Shown here in pieces: positions 1 through 12,152 of a stretch of 64,000 nt of DNA (position 1 is the first letter of the stretch; each line of letters starts with the position of its first letter). The DNA comes from Primula veris (lineage: Eukaryota > Streptophyta > Magnoliopsida > Ericales > Primulaceae), in assembly GCA_963682055.1 (NCBI GenBank), contig OY821740.1, forward strand, positions 11,308,814 to 11,372,813. The letters are read 5' to 3'. Made by a program: the position numbers and the translations under genes. Below the pieces are notes generated by a model. The model saw nothing but the letters and a program-made list of their open reading frames with translations, searched no databases and was not told the DNA's origin.

Positions 1-3000
1 GAGACATATATCTAATGGATGCATCGACAGTCTTAATATTTCTGAAGTAGCTAGCTTTGCGATATCCTTGGGAAGGGAAATATCCACTGCCCATAGCTGT
101 GGTGGTGTGTAATCCCCCACTTTTGGAGTTGATAATTTCACCTCCCCAATCTACTCGTGTAGCATAACTTTGTAGTGCGGTAAATATCCTCGCCGGCCAG
201 TACCCTACATAAATGGACCCCACTCTTAACCACCAGTTCCCAGTTCCTGGATCCTGTGTGCATGCATGGGTATAATTACAAAAATGAATATGATCACGCT
301 ACAAGAAACTAGAGTTTTTGTGATTAAAATTTAGACACGGTTTCTAAATCGGTCTTTAAATGATATTTTTATTTTGAAACTAAATAATTCCATCCACTTT
401 TATTGGTACCGGATTGTTTTTAAGAACCAAAACTTTATGTTTTTGGTCTCCAAATATATATACTTAGGGACTAAAATATCATTTAAAAACCGATTTAGAA
501 AGCATCCCTAAATTTTAGTTACCAAAACTCTAGTTTATTGTAGTAGTGATAATAAGAACATAATTAGCAAGTGTAAATAATAGTGCAAAGAGCTATCTAA
601 TAATCCTTCTATCACTATAAAATAATGTTTGATTTAGTGAGAGTCAAAAGCTGTCACAAGCCTGTCACTAATTTAAAAAGCTGTAATAAATCTATCGCAA
701 ATTGATTAAACTGTCACAAAACCGTCACAAAAACCGTCACTAATAAACTCGTAACAAAAAATACATTTTCTAATCCTGTCACTATTTGAGCATTTTTTTT
801 GTAGTGTATATATCTAAACATGTGATTAGATATCACAATTTTGCGGGTTTCAACCTGACCCGACCCGTCGAGGGTCGGATAAAAAGTGCAATTCTATTCG
901 GATCGGTTTTAAATAGTTAAAAGTGTAACTTAAAAAGTTGTAAATTAAAAGGTGTAATTTAGCAACCTCACTCTTTTATGTCTCTCTTATATACAATAAA
1001 CTCTCTCCCATATACAGTAATAGAGAACATATATTTAAATGGTTAAAAGTACAACTTAAAAAGTAAAACTTGACACACCCTCTCTTCTTTCTTTCTCATA
1101 TACATTAAACTCTCTATTTTATAGTTCAAATGAGTAAAAGTACAACTTAAAAAGTTCAAATTAACGGTCATCTCTTTTTTTTCTCTCTTATATACATTAA
1201 AATCTCTCTGTTATAATACTACATAACATAGATTTCGATGAGTTTTAAAAAAAACGTATATACAATTAATTTATTAATTAATAAAACGATATTTATAGTC
1301 AACGTGAATGAAATTTATTCATGTTAATTAATAACTAATATTTTATCGTATTTATTTATAGAAGGATTTACGGGAAAACAAATCATCATATCGATAATAT
1401 ACATTTTTATTATATTTTTACATATAACAATATTTTAATTCACCAAATTAATGAGCCGAAATTAATTCAATAAACATGAAAATGTCAAACACCAAAATTT
1501 AAATCCGTAAATTAATTTGAAAGACTATTTAATATCACGTTTTTTTTTATATTATATTTCTAAATCAAATGATTTTTTACTCTACCTAATAAATTTTCTT
1601 CGTAATTTTTGACATTTATGAGATTTATTTTTTAAAAAGAAAAAAAATGTATTTTTAAAAACGGACCAAATGAATCGAGTTAAATAGATAAAAATGTGAG
1701 TTTGTATTCGTGACGGTTAGATTGAAATCCATGAAATTAGCACTGTCTACATTCTCACAACTAGAAATGATATATAGTACTCGCAAAAGATCTTGATGAA
1801 TATTAAGCTAACATTTTTTTACAGTAGCTGGCTGGTATTCAATACATGCAGAGAGTGTTGACTTTTTCTTTTTCCTGTTCCGCAAACTCTTTACTTTTTT
1901 TTTATATTGAGAAGAGGGTATAAGATTTTAAACAAATTTACGACAAAAAGTAATGAACGTTGTGTTTGTGCCTAACTCTAATTTGGTGACATCATGACTA
2001 GCTACCTATACTTTTCTCCGTTTCTATTTAATTGTGTATTACGAAATTACGTGTAATTTTGACCGACTTATAACTTTTATCAAAATTATCAAAATAATTT
2101 TTTTTAAAATCTAATAATAAAATTTAACATTTGAACTATATTATCAACTTTTGAAAATTTTCATTACGACAATTTTGATACAAGTTATTGGCTGGTCAAA
2201 ATTGCACGTAATTTCATAGTGGACAATTAAATAGGAACGGATGGAGTATATGAGATGTTGATATGGGCGGATACAGTGGCGGCCCGGTATCACGGAATGC
2301 GTAAATCTCAAATTTTGTTTGTTGCTCGATAAATACAAATCAAAATAAAAAAATAAAATTAATTGTAACTAAAGAGTTTTAAGCTCATGATATTCTATCT
2401 AAAATACTAAACTGCTTCACCATTTGAGATTGGGCTAACAATCTTAATGTTCTTTCATATGGTACCGTAAAACTGAGTCCAAATATACAACCTTATAATT
2501 TGTATCTCATTTCGTCTCCTCTTAACTAGTTTGCTCAAATTTTAAAATTTTAGATTTTTTTTTTGTAGTTATAAATTATTACAACGTATTTTACACATAT
2601 TTTATAATATTTGTACATATTGTTGAGTTACAATTTTATATTTAATTTACGGTAGTTCTTAATTAATTTCAAAATAAAACATATTTGAATTTTTCGTTAT
2701 TTTTTTTATTGAAATGTATTCATACATGTCTAATTGTAATTGTACTATTGTTTTTTAAAAAAATAATCAACTATTTTGGGTTTAAAAATCAATGGGATAC
2801 GAAATGTGGTATAAAATATATGGTAGGAAAGATTTGGACGCAGTAAAATTTTGTTTAATATATGGTAGGGAAGATTTGGACTCAGTAAAATTTTGTTTAA
2901 CTATTACAGTAAATATTTACCTTATAAGCCAGAATGATCATTTCATATTGTACACCATTGTATGTAGAAACTTGGATAGATCCACCAATTACTATTCTAT

Positions 3001-5072
3001 TGTCGGTTTGAATGAATCCGGAGCATAAAAGATTGTAGCATCCTGTATTTCCATATGCATCCCTCTGCATTATTTCATCGTTGTAATATTACTTTTAAAT
3101 TATGATTTCCAAATGAGGAAAATTGGTTCAAGAGCACAACTTACTGTCCAGTAGATGAAAAGTCTGGTGTTATAATCGCCATAGATTTGTGGATATTTCT
3201 GGTTTGAGAAATAAAATATAAGTCCAACTGCAATTGCTTAGTGTATATGAAGTATGAAAAGTTGGATAGATGGTTCTATATATATATATACCTGCCACCC
3301 AGTTTCAATGGTATTGAGATCCGAGCCAGAACCGGAAACAAGCCAAAACTGTGACAAGCTGAATTCATTGCTCGACATTACATAGGGGTTCCATATGTTG
3401 ATAATAGCTTCTGCTCCGTAATATACATCACTTGGAGCTCTGGCTATCGCATACTAAAAGAACCTCACATGTAACACACAAGAGAGTTTAAAGAAAACAA
3501 ATGAGAAAATATCGTAGCTTCACAACGCAACGCAAAAATAAAAAATAAAAATAACTTCACAACGCAACGATAATAACACAAAGCTTAGGTTTTAAAAATG
3601 ATCAAACTTTTTATAACCATATATTTTAGGATTTGAAGACGCAACTATATAGAGTAACCCTATTTTTTGCATGCTTACGATTGTTCTGTAGCATCATGAT
3701 AAAAGGAATTAGGCAATGTCACACTATTAATACCTCATGCGTCGCTGTATCTGCTGGGGGATCTGTTTCATGAATTCTAATAGACTTGGGATCCTTTGTA
3801 CCGAAACCCTGATTATTAGCCTCTGCTCTTAGTATATCTTCTCTTTTTGTTCTCCTTACTGGAACCGTTTCCTTTGGACACGTCCCGTTCGTGTGCCACA
3901 ATTGTACTAACTCTTCCTCCTTGGATAATCCTTTTGGGAAAGAACTAGGCACCATCTACATCCTCAAGAAAAATGCCAATCAGTAAGCTAATCTTGCAAT
4001 AAATTATATCCATCAAATTTACCCCTGATTTTTAGAAAATAAGTCTGCACGTACATTTTCATTTGACTTGTTAGATTTGACGTCCAATTATATTAAAGGA
4101 ATAGTAAGGAAAGTTATGAATAGTAAACGAGCTGCAATTTAAGAACTTTACACCAACCTTCTAAATGTATTTTGTTAAATCATAACAAAAAAATTGTTAC
4201 AAGTTTCCGAGTCTATAATGAGGAATGTTGCTTATATTTATTAATGAATAATAATATGTTGCTTATATTTATGAATAAATACTGACGAGATTGATAGTAA
4301 ACAAAAAGCTGTTGTTGACCTGAATGATGTGGTTCTTCAGGGAAAGATGATCGAATGCTATTTGCTGGGAAATGGGTACACAGTCGATTGTATCCCCGTC
4401 TGGACTCTATTTCCCCAATCAAAACAAAAGAAACTTATCAAGCACATTTGCTAAATATTATTCAGGAAATTAATATAAAAAATGTCTGTGCTCGTAAATT
4501 TGATCCCTCAATCCGGGGTTGCCATTCTCTCACATAGTATATTAGAAATCAAGTACAAATGTACAGTCAACTCACGATTCTTTCAATTTTAAGTTTGAAG
4601 TGTACTTTGATTCTATAAATTGTCCATAATAAATGGCTACTTATATGTTTGCCAGTAGTTGGTGTGAGACTGTTGAAAGTTGATACAATACGACGTAATT
4701 AGTACTGTACTTTGTTACTTTAAAAATAATACCTAGACATTTATAAAGTCATTGATATAGTGAAAAATGTCATAGAACAACATTACGGTAAAGAACACCG
4801 GGTCTGACAAAATTGATATTGTATAAATCATAGCTCCAAAGAACTTAGAAAATAGAAACTAATGATGTTACCAAGAAAATGTAAAAGAAAGGCATGCCAT
4901 ATTGTCATGACATTATCGCATAGAATGGAAAGTTTGGGAAAAGGACCTGTATTGATTTCAGATAGGGCTTATTCAGGCGCTTCAATTGTGCATCAACTTC
5001 GTCGCCACTGCAAATCGACATTCCCATGGCAAAAATCAACAACCAACATGGAATAAATTTGGCTAATTCCAT
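1..5072 (-). CDS. Neprosin-family glutamic peptidase, 3' end cut by window edge
   Basis: Seven-exon gene read from the right. Exons: 4947-5072, 4320-4406, 3734-3955, 3292-3453, 3145-3198, 2921-3064 and 1-253 (last exon incomplete; by comparison with the copy at 23411 about 122 nt lie beyond the edge). All splice sites are GT-AG and all introns are phase 0. Exon 1 encodes a signal-peptide-like start (MELAKFIPCWLL...). Exon 2 carries the family signature TIDCVP...FDH. Exon 3 has the activation-domain motif CPKETVPVRRT. Exons 4-7 form the neprosin domain, with the likely catalytic Glu in TIETGW and the second in WGGEI, 109 residues apart, the same spacing as E188/E297 of Nepenthes neprosin. No stop or frameshift is seen in any visible exon. 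Family members are secreted proline-specific peptidases where tested; the substrate here is unknown. The start is the ATG at 5070-5072, the only one that gives the signal peptide. Confidence 0.9.
297..548. mobile_element. CACTA-like MITE in the last intron
   Basis: The ends read CRCTACAAGAAA... and ...TTGTAGTAGTG, forming imperfect inverted termini of the CACTA type, about 250 bp, non-coding. A related sequence starts at 23829 in the same intron of the paralogue, so this insertion predates the gene duplication. No clean 3-bp target duplication is visible. Confidence 0.5.
613..806. mobile_element. 194-bp CACTA MITE with 3-bp target duplication
   Basis: Starts CACTATAAAA and ends TTTTGTAGTG. 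It is flanked by tat on both sides (610-612, 807-809), the 3-bp duplication expected for CACTA transposons. The paralogous intron near 24110 shows the empty site (...ccttctatatctaaac...), confirming the insertion. A sibling in the opposite orientation lies at 14382-14574. Confidence 0.85.
2011..2246. mobile_element. Stowaway-like MITE (first copy)
   Basis: About 236 bp with long inverted ends (CTCCGTTTCTATTTAATTG against CTCCATCCGTTCCTATTT), flanked by TA on both sides. Non-coding. The same element sits at 25281-25517 in the paralogous intron. Confidence 0.7.
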
Positions 5073-5149
5073 GACAAATTATACTTGAGAAGATAGTACT
5101 AGGTGCTTTCTTTCTTTTGCTTGCTATATTTGAAGAGAAGTCATCTGAA

Positions 5150-5155
5150 TTTATA
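5150..5155 (-). promoter_or_regulatory. TATA box of the left neprosin gene
   Basis: TATAAA on the minus strand, 78 bp upstream of the ATG at 5072, at a plausible distance for a plant core promoter. The same box is kept at 29425-29430 in front of the paralogue. Inferred from position and sequence only. Confidence 0.5.
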
Positions 5156-5275
5156 CTACTGCATTGGAATAAATTCCTAACACATCCTAATTAGCATTAA
5201 ACTAATTAAAAGAATAATATTTTCCATCTTTTTTAGTTTATAGGAATTAATCTCCAATTGACTTGACTATAAGCT

Positions 5276-5766
5276 AAAACCTTGATTATTATCCAATGGG
5301 ACATGATTACAACCTTTATATTTTTAAGAATGCACAAGAATTCATGCCACTAACTTTGATGACATATTACTTACAGAAGACTTATCTAAAGAATCAGAAA
5401 AAATAATAACAATAAGAAGAAGAAAAATGAAACTCATAAAAGTTTGATTCTGTCTTCGGAAAATATTTTTTAGCATTCCAAAAAAAAGATTGATTCTAAT
5501 TTCTCGTCAAGTCCTTGCTTAATGCTACATTTCCTTAAGTTGAGGTTCAATAACGCGAGCCGATTTGACAATAAACCAAGAGAGATCTACGTTGGAGCTG
5601 GGAGGGGCTACAGTATCCCCATATTTTTACAATGCAATTTTATTTTTTATAATGAAAACATCAATTTAGTCCGTCCATATTGATTTTTTAAAATTTAGCC
5701 CCCACATCTAGTGATACTGGCTCCGCCACTGCAAGAAACCCGAAGTTTTTTGGTTGTTTTTCTTTA
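5276..5766. repeat. Single copy of the unit that is tandemly amplified at 46-49 kb
   Basis: Sequence from ...aagctaaaaccttgatt to ...gaagttttttggttg matches the 650-bp repeat units at 46105-49277 almost base for base. It lies directly upstream of the left neprosin gene, which shows the ancestral state: one copy in the promoter-distal flank. It carries the TE-like end ctggctccgccactg. No coding content. Confidence 0.75.
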
Positions 5767-8151
5767 ATTAAGTTAAATGTTTCTTAGTACAATCGTTTAC
5801 TCATCCATTACTTGCACAATTGCATGCTCTTTAATCAGGAACGGTTTTGAGCTTGCACAAACAGTGCTTGTGCACATGACCATATGGAAAATAGGGCCTA
5901 AAATTCTATTTGTAGCTATTTACTCCTATAATTTTTTTTATATATATATTAAATAGAAAATTTTAGTTTTATTTCAGCTGTATTGTGCCACATTGATTGT
6001 AGAAAAGGCTAAACTGGGGTTTCTTTTTAATCATATTTAAGAGATGAAGAATAGTGTTTCGATCATTTTATATATAAAGTTAATAAGTCGTTCAATAGTC
6101 ATTTCTAAATAACCTCGGTGATTTGTTAAGAAAAGGCCTTTTTTTTTTTTTTTTGCACCGGGACTTAAAATTTGCAGAACCGTCCCCATCTTTAACCTGT
6201 GACCGTAGTTAGATGACGTAGCGTACATGCTATACTGACGACTCACATTTGAATGCTTTGTCGGTAGTTTATGTTAAAACACATCGATTGCTAACTCTAA
6301 AATGGAGGACACTTGTTTGCTAGTTGGATTCAGCTTCGTCTAGCATTTGAAAATTTGATAATACTCAACAAAAACCTCAAATAATAGGTTAGTTTTGATA
6401 AAGAAACGGAAATGGAGAGACCGAGACAGACAGTTTTTTTTCTTTCGTTTGTTGTGGATGCGACCCAGTAGTTGCGATCTTACCCGTACTCTTCCAAAAT
6501 CCCGTTCTGTGCACGATTCTAGTATCATTAGTTAGCTACTTGACAGTATATTAGGAATATGAAAGAGCTTATAAAGTTCAGTTATTGTAGCCTTGTAGGT
6601 TCGCATCCCCAGCTTATTTTCAATCATGCGGACATGGTCTAACTTCATTCCATTTGCCTTTTTGTGATGTTTATTGCAAAATTAGAAACGTGTGAATAAA
6701 ATGTCAGTTGTCAACTGCAAGTCATTGTCACCAAATGTCCAAGTTCATACTTTGATCTGCCTAGCTATCTAAACATAGTTTCAAGATCTTGAAGCCCTAT
6801 ATGTAGTTTTGAAAATATTAACACAAAATACCCAACACAAAGATCATGAAATGGTAATAGCTAAGCAAAATTCGTTATACATATTGAACTGTTTAGACTA
6901 ATTGAAGACCACTATCCATATATATGCTAATATTTAGCTCATATTATGCTACGTATATACTACGAGTCAAAATATTTTGTTCTCTAAATTTGTCCCTTTG
7001 GTCGCTTTTAACTTCAGTTATACGGGGAAAGAGGATATATGCCCACGCCTATACTACGAGTCAATTTTATTTTGCATAAATAAAATACTTGCTCTTCCAA
7101 TTTGGAGATAATGCTATGAAATTACCTGTCAATTGTCATTTTCGCTATATTTTGTCAAGAAAAGCATAAAGATTTTTTTTTTGTCATCTTGGGAGCACTG
7201 CGAGAGACTGTAAGACTTGAGAGATAGCATCATTGTTTTTATGACATACACAATCCATTCGTGTAAGCAAAGTAATTAATTTTTTTATCGCATCTAAATA
7301 ACTAATGTTTATCACATCTCAACTAGCAACTAATAAGCATATATAAGAAATTAAGAAGTCACATATACAGTTATATATATATGTCATTCCATGAAATATC
7401 GCATCATGACATCATTTATTGATATAAAAAAAAAAAAAAATCACATTTTGAGTATTTTTGACCAATGAAGATGAAAACAACCTATAAATCTTTAAAGATT
7501 CATCAACAAGATGTACCAAACGATCATACAAGTTAGTTACAGGGGATACGTCTAAAATAGACATGATGAGAAGAAGGAAAAAACAACGAAACTTCTAAAC
7601 ATTCATAATTATATTATCTTCAATCTCCAACTGATATAAGTCGAAACTTAAGTGCTGCATAATAATTCAGTTTACGAGTTTCGACTTAGTCCGTGTACTC
7701 TCTCCATTTCCTTTTAGTTCTGACGTTTTTGCAATTTATGTCAACTGCAGTGTGTGGATAAAAAGAAACAATTCAATTAATTTCTCACCAAATGTCCCAA
7801 TCGAAAAATATGTATTTGCCGTATTTTTATTTTTTGCATTTATCTTTGCAAAAATGGTTCGTGGAGACTTGACGACAGGTAAGTTAATTACACAATTATT
7901 AAATTTATTGTACAATTGAAATAAATAACAAAATAACACATTATTTAAGGGAAGAGGAAAAAATCTATAACTTTTCCTTACTATAAGTAATGATTTCTTA
8001 TTTATTTTGTGCAAGGTTCAAATAGTATAGAGGACAGAAAACATCTCATCGCCCCCAAACAAAAAGATAAAAACAATAAACCCAAACAGGCTTATCCTAG
8101 ACACATTATAAAATAGTAATCATTATTTTTTGCCACAATTAACTTTGGTCA
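5767..8151. other. Non-coding spacer, duplicated at 13.9-17.6 kb
   Basis: AT-rich with no supported gene. Many segments (for example gaccaatgaagatgaaaacaa at about 7461 and 16504, and gttcgtggagacttga at 7857 and 16878) recur in the same order at 13860-17640. The two stretches are therefore paralogous 3' flanks of neprosin pseudogenes. Confidence 0.65.
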
Positions 8152-8482
8152 TGAACAACCTGAGTTTCGTCCAGAGCCACCGTAGAATAAGTAGCTTCCC
8201 AAGCGAGTGGGTCATCCCTAGTTTTAGTTTATAACATTTTCTGTTAGGGCTCGCTAACCCGACCAAGTTTATCGCAGGCCAGATAGTATTGGTTATATCA
8301 ACAGTTTGAACATTATGACAAGCTAGCTTCTATATACACGGTACACCCTTTGTATGAGAAATATCCACTGCACATGCCATCTGTTTAATTCATAGCTCGC
8401 AATTTCACCTCCCCACTCCACAAATTTAGCATAATTATCCAGGCGGTTAATTAAACAATGTAGATGGCCAGTACTTGTATTA
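8152..8482 (-). pseudogene. Neprosin last-exon relic (copy at 8.2 kb)
   Basis: On the minus strand the end resembles the family C-terminus (GSGRNS-type end near 8165-8185), and the stretch around 8400-8440 encodes FVEWGGEIASYELN, the second catalytic-Glu motif. The intervening part (8210-8400) contains frameshifts and stops, and no upstream exons with intact splice sites were found. Closest to the copies at 17.7 and 21.6 kb, which share the phrase gttagggctcgctaacccgac or its variants. Not expected to make a peptidase. Confidence 0.75.
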
Positions 8483-9803
8483 CTAAGTCCGACCAAAAAG
8501 AAGTGCGAAAAACAATTGTGCTCGATCATCAATAGACAGCTATATATGACTGCAGTAACAAAGTTTAAAAAATTAATTTCATAACTACTACTATAAACAT
8601 ACAGCACCCCTGGATTTTTTTTATCATCATTTGGTTCTTTACCATGCGCTTCTAATGCTGAATTAGGTGGCGTATTAGAGTTCTTTTTTGACATCATAAT
8701 ACTTATATTTCTCTGTAAAATATCACCAGTGAAAGGTAAAAATGTAAAGAACTGTACTCAGTAATAATATAAAAGAAAAAGAAATTTGCATCTAGACCTT
8801 GTTAAAATGCTCATACTGTCTATTGCCAAGCCCAAAAACTCCGTATGAAAGATTTTGAAGACATATTCACCTCTATCTTTTTCCTGTTACCAAACAAATT
8901 ACTAATTATGTATCACTTTCATAAACCCAAAACTTATGTTGAGGAGATTCGTAGCAGTTATGAAAACAAAGTAATAATAAATTACCTTTGTAAACCATTT
9001 ATAAAACCTCGCTGCAGTACCAATAGGCTCACCATTTCCATATCTAATCCATAAACAAGAGATAAAATCAACATATAGATACAAGATACCAACAAAATAT
9101 ACCAGATTCAACTTTTCAACCACTTCGTAAGTGACATTAAGGATTAGAACTAACGTGGCTAAAAAGAAGTTAGCAAAATTTAATTTCTTCAACTTTTTTC
9201 TCATATTCTTCTTCATCTGCTGCATAATATATAGTCCTGCAAATCAAACCGTCAATATAGAACATGAAATCAAAAATCACATAAATTCAACTCAAGCCTT
9301 ATCTTTGGTTACCAATATTATTGCACAAAGGTGAAAGGGAGAAAGGGAAAAAACCACTAATCACCAGGTCAATCATTTAAAAGACTACCTTCTCATATCT
9401 TGTTTTTGCTTCCTGTAACAAACCAAAAAACATTAGCACCACAAGCATTTAATTGCTAAAGTTAATTTGTAAGTAAATTACAAGCGAAATTTCATCTACA
9501 ACTGACCAGCCGTGTTTTTTTGGCCATCATGCTCCTAAATCTTAACCAAATGCTTTTTCCAGTAAAGATGTTCAACCTCGCTTGATGCAACATGCAAGCT
9601 AAGGTACCATAATAAATATAAACTCAACTACCTACAAGATAACAAATTTACTTTTCAATGTATTTTGCTTTTTTTTTTTTTTTTTTTGAAGAGTTAACGA
9701 AACGTGTATCACTGTATTGATAAGTGAAGAGATACAATACTCGAACAAAACGATTACAAAAAATTATGCTAATTTTCAATGTACACCATGCAAGCAGTAT
9801 GAG

Positions 9804-9875
<72 letters not shown>

Positions 9876-10387
9876 CACACATGTTAATTTAATTTTCATC
9901 ACCTATAGATGGGATCTGAGAGGATAACTAGAGATTTGGAGAATAATACTCTAATTATTCAATCTTATTTGTACACATGACTAAGTATCCGAACAAATAC
10001 TGGGAATCCAATTTCAAACCCTGGAACTGATTGATTAACGACAAAGACGAAAGAAGAGTTAATTAAATGATTTAATTAAATTAACTAGTGCATGGGTCTG
10101 AAGAAGATAATTCGATGCTGAGTGATTTAATTGATTTTACCAGTGGAGATCGAATAGAGAGAACCCTAAAGCTGCTCTGTATGAATAATAATTATAAATT
10201 AGTATCATTTTTTTTAAGATTAAACCGACCAATATATTAATAGGAGGCAAAGCTTCCGCCCAAACGGGAAATAAGTATACAAACTATAACGAACTACATA
10301 CTTATATCGATTAGTCACTCACAAATTTCGGACTTAATTGTCAAATACTAACAAGTAACCTATCTCCCGGAGAATTAGTATCATATC
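8483..10387. other. Spacer with unrecognised ORF and AT microsatellite
   Basis: A minus-strand open stretch at 8902-9225 would encode a hydrophobic peptide containing WIRYGNGEPIGTAARFYKWF. It is followed by a possible donor at about 8985, and small exon-like pieces with GT-AG edges lie at 9390-9420. It may be a fragment of a membrane protein or transposase gene, but I do not recognise it. A (TA)n tract occupies about 9806-9869, and a poly-T run near 9669 suggests an old retroposon tail. Confidence 0.4.
9806..9869. repeat. (TA)n microsatellite
   Basis: About 32 uninterrupted TA units, open in both strands' frames only because of the dinucleotide repeat. Likely length-polymorphic. Confidence 0.95.
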
Positions 10388-10837
10388 CAGGGGCGGAACC
10401 AGGATGGCTTTTTTGGAGGGGCCGTGATGTAAAAAATATGTCGAATAGATAATAAAATAAATAAGATCTAATACAAAAATAAATTTTTTTTTTCTATATT
10501 CAACATAACATAAAATAAATATGAAGGTAAGACAAATGCTATTGGACAATAAAATATTTTTTTTTAGTAATATTTGCTTGGAAAAATAAAATGGTCATTT
10601 ACAAAATTTGATACTTTTAATGATTTGAACTCATAAACTTTCACTATCTTAAAACCAATTTTACCACTACACCAACAAATATTTTGTTTAATTAAGTGGG
10701 ACCATCAATGTATATATCTTAGAAAATTATAAATTACATATATAAAAAAAATAAAAAAAAATTGAAAATCGCTGTCGGAGATCGACAGGGCTAAGGTAGT
10801 GGGGATAAATTTCAGCCAACCCCTGGATCCGCCCCTG
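10388..10837. mobile_element. hAT-type MITE with 8-bp target duplication
   Basis: 450-bp element with inverted ends CAGGGGCGGAACCAGG / CCTGGATCCGCCCCTG. It is flanked by the perfect 8-bp repeat atcatatc (10380-10387 and 10838-10845), the size hAT transposases make. No transposase is encoded. A similar end, caggggcggaaccgg, appears at 13900 without a matching partner. Confidence 0.88.
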
Positions 10838-11532
10838 ATCATATCAATAAACAGTGAGAAGCGAAGAGAATAAATTGGGGGATTGAAAAAGGTATCAAAA
10901 TAGTAGGGCTAAAGAATTTGGGGATAAATTTCGCCAGAAATGAATATTGAATTAGTGATCTTTATTTATTTTTGTTTTTATAAAATGATCCGCAGCGTTT
11001 AATAGCTGCTGTTAATATATTTGCACGCCGTAAAGGATATATTTTAATAGCGCCGCGTGTGGTAAGCACGCTGGTGTATAAAGGATTTCGCAGCGCACCA
11101 AATAGTACATGCTGCTAATGTGATCATTTACATCTTGCTCGGCCATTTCGCTTTTAATGTGGCGCTGTAAAAAAAGCCTATTTCTTGTAGTTAAGAAACT
11201 GTGTATGCGAAGTAAATACAATAGACGGACCGGAAATTCCACTCCTTTAACAGTATGTTTAAAAGAGCATGTTTTAGAGATACTTTTCTGATATGTTCTT
11301 TTTTTCTTTTTTGCTTCAAGAAAAGGAAATTCATAGAAAATGTATTACGTTAGCAAACATAATAACATTTCTTCAAATTCCTTAAAAAGTTATGCACTTT
11401 CACTCACACTACTACTTGCCGTCGTCCATATACAATCACATATACAGGTATACAGAATACAATCCTGATTACATTTAATTCACTTTTATTTGTTTATAAC
11501 AAACACATGTAACCTTTCCACCCCATATTTGA
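10838..11532. other. Spacer, nothing supported
   Basis: AT-rich sequence including the 3' flank of the neprosin copy at 11.5 kb (similar to 23180-23410: cttcaaattccttaaaaag...). No gene, RNA or complete transposon was recognised. Confidence 0.5.
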
Positions 11533-11934
11533 TCATGGGCAAAAGAAGTTTCGTCCAGGACCACCATAGTAGAAATACCCTTCCCCACTTGGATCGATGG
11601 CTATTTTTATATCATAGCAATAAGCGGAAGGGCTCGTAATCCCAATCAAACTTGGACCCCTATAAGCATTTACCCGATCAGCCATCTGAACATTTCTGAA
11701 GTAGCTAGCTTTGCCAAATCCTTCGTAAGGGAAATGTCCACTGGCCATATCAGTGGTGGTGTGTCCCCCCCCCCCCCCCCCCCCCCCCCCCCTCTCTCTC
11801 TCTTTTATAGTTAGTAATTTCGCCTCCCCAATATACTAGTGTAGCAAAAAATTTGAGTCCGGTAAATATCGTCGTCGGCCAGTACCTACGAAAATGGACC
11901 CCACTTTTAACCACCAGTGCTTAGTTACTGGATC
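11533..11934 (-). pseudogene. Neprosin last-exon relic with poly-C insertion (copy at 11.7 kb)
   Basis: The exon begins after a preserved acceptor (CACACAG at 11935) with DPVTKHWWLKVGSIFVG. It loses one base where the intact copies read VGYWP (plus strand agtacctacg), which shifts the frame. The WGGEI motif follows in another frame. Then a 28-base C run (11765-11792, poly-G on the coding strand) plus a CT stretch replaces the codons for SKSGGL. The rest, MASGHFPYEG...FFCP and stop, is clean. The upstream exons are missing; a solo LTR lies 218 bp upstream. Two independent frame breaks make it a pseudogene, assuming the homopolymer length is right. Confidence 0.85.
11765..11792. repeat. 28-base poly-C tract inside a neprosin exon relic
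   Basis: Uninterrupted run of C followed by a CT microsatellite (11793-11802). It sits where intact copies encode the glycine-containing loop before HTTTAMGSG. Exact length is prone to assembly error. Confidence 0.9.
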
Positions 11935-12152
11935 CTGTGTGCATGCGTATAATAATAAAAATGGATGATAAGATCATAATTAGCAAGTACCAATATAGTG
12001 CAATATTCGGTTTAATAATCCGTCCATATCTAAACGTGTGATGGTGTAAGCTCATCACACGTGCGCGACTATTCTCTCCTTTCAAATTTCAACTGTTTAT
12101 ATTGTCACAAGTTGTTATGTGGTAAAGTGATGGGAAAATGTTCGATGTAATA

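Noticed and set aside
4355..4537. Plus-strand ORF (twin at 28628-28810) as a gene
   Set aside because: Overlaps neprosin exon 2 on the minus strand and has no features of its own.
4862..5056. Plus-strand ORF (and its twin at 29137-29331) as a gene
   Set aside because: It is the shadow of neprosin exon 1 on the other strand; the minus strand has the signal peptide, splice donor and family match.
9648..9927. ORFs across the TA microsatellite
   Set aside because: The open frames are created by the dinucleotide repeat alone.
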